From Chloroflexota bacterium (lineage in GTDB: Bacteria; Chloroflexota; Limnocylindria; Limnocylindrales; CSP1-4): 6,061 nt of DNA. This document shows positions 5,378-6,061 of this stretch, in pieces; position 1 is the first letter of the stretch; each line of letters begins with the position of its first letter. The position numbers were made by a program, and so were the translations under genes. The stretch covers positions 1-6,061 of the forward strand of contig JAOUEG010000120.1 of assembly GCA_029858845.1 (NCBI GenBank), written 5' to 3'. The notes under the pieces are model-generated. The model was given only the letters and a program-made list of their open reading frames with translations. It did no database searches and was not told where the DNA came from.

Positions 5378-6061
5378 CAGGAAGCGATCCACTCGCCGAA
5401 CGCCGGCGTGGCGGCTCGTCGCTGGACGCGGCGGGCGACCGCCTCGGCGAGGCTCTCGGCGTACGGGGCGCGCAGGACGCCCTCGTCCGTGATGATGCCG
5501 CCGATCAGTTCGGGCGGGGTCACATCGAACGCCGGGTTCCGAACCACCGTGTCCGGCGGCGCGATCCGGACGCCGCTGAGGTAGAGGACCTCGTTCGCCT
5601 TGCGCTCCTCGATCGGGATGGCGGCACCGTCGGCCGTGGCGAGGTCCACGGTGCTCATCGGCGCAGCGACGTAGAACGGGATGCCGTGACGGTCCGCGAG
5701 GACCGCGAGGGTATAGGTCCCGACCTTGTTGGCCGTAGCGCCGTCGGCCGCGATCCGATCCGCGCCGACGATCACCACGTCCACCTCGCCGCGAGCCATC
5801 AGATGACCGGCGGCCACGTCCGGGATGAGCGTGTGGGGCACCTCTGCCTGGGCCAGTTCCCAGGCCGTGAGGCGAGCGCCCTGGAGATACGGTCGCGTCT
5901 CGTCCACCCAGACATGCACCGGCCGATCGGCGAGCTGCGCCGCCTGGACCACCCCGAGGGCGGTCCCGTACTGTCCGCAGGCGAGGGGTCCGGTATTGCA
6001 GTGGGTCAGGACCTGGAGCGGCCGATCCGTCGGGAAAGGCAGCACCTCAAGGCCGAAAGTG
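5377..6061 (-). CDS. mtnA: Methylthioribose-1-phosphate isomerase (M1Pi), 5' end beyond window
   Basis: MtnA converts 5-methylthioribose-1-phosphate into 5-methylthioribulose-1-phosphate in the methionine salvage pathway, which recycles methylthioadenosine. The last 227 residues are visible; family members are about 340-360 residues, so some 120-130 N-terminal residues lie off the right edge. Seen: THCNTG with the catalytic Cys codon at 5998-6000, the GQYGTALGV segment, VWVDETRPYLQGARLTAWEL, and VIVGADRIAADG, whose Asp is the second catalytic residue, followed by ANKVGTY. HGIPFYVAAP and IPIEER come next; both are typical of MtnA rather than of eIF2B regulatory subunits. A related ribose-1,5-bisphosphate isomerase is the main alternative, but the full run of MtnA motifs makes it unlikely. 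The TGA stop (5377-5379) overlaps the following GNAT ATG by one base, so the two are probably coupled. The promoter and start codon are outside the window. Confidence 0.95.
   Translation of the reverse strand, partial: TFGLEVLPFPTDRPLQVLTHCNTGPLACGQYGTALGVVQAAQLADRPVHVWVDETRPYLQGARLTAWELAQAEVPHTLIPDVAAGHLMARGEVDVVIVGADRIAADGATANKVGTYTLAVLADRHGIPFYVAAPMSTVDLATADGAAIPIEERKANEVLYLSGVRIAPPDTVVRNPAFDVTPPELIGGIITDEGVLRAPYAESLAEAVARRVQRRAATPAFGEWIAS

Noticed and set aside
4520..5584. 354-codon open frame on the plus strand opposite the GNAT gene and the end of mtnA
   Set aside because: It spans two real genes in antisense and has no recognisable domain.

Overview
The window is a gene-dense piece of a high-GC bacterial chromosome (roughly two-thirds G+C by eye) in which all five genes lie on the minus strand. 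Read in the direction of transcription, from right to left, the order is mtnA (3' part only), a GNAT acetyltransferase, ahcY, an S9-family serine peptidase, and metK (5' part only). The MetK and AhcY sequences look like those of Chloroflexota or related high-GC lineages, with an archaeal/Thermotoga-type AhcY. That taxonomic guess is weak because it rests on motif flavour alone.

Region by region: 5377-6061 holds the C-terminal two-thirds of methylthioribose-1-phosphate isomerase. 4511-5377 holds a two-domain GNAT acetyltransferase whose ATG shares one base with the mtnA stop (TGATG). 3240-4514 holds S-adenosylhomocysteinase, whose ATG overlaps the GNAT stop by four bases (ATGA). These three genes therefore form a tight, probably translationally coupled unit. 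A 163-bp gap (3077-3239) follows, the only sizeable non-coding stretch. It contains a possible leaderless -10 element, a 21-bp-phased imperfect direct repeat, a short dyad and a 12-bp palindrome. 1079-3076 holds a complete prolyl-oligopeptidase-family peptidase with an intact catalytic triad. After a 68-bp gap, 1-1010 holds the first 336 residues of S-adenosylmethionine synthetase.

Metabolically, three of the five genes belong to one cycle. MetK makes SAM from methionine and ATP, AhcY clears the SAH left by methyltransferases, and MtnA recycles the methylthioadenosine left by polyamine synthesis and similar reactions. The GNAT protein and the peptidase are not known parts of this cycle and are the odd members. 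The peptidase could supply amino acids, including methionine, from peptides, but that is speculation. I see no mobile element, CRISPR array, RNA gene or clear riboswitch. The window is mostly ordinary core metabolism; the points worth a second look are the coupled GNAT gene, the archaeal-type AhcY, the control region before the peptidase, and an excess of GATC/CGATCG sites.
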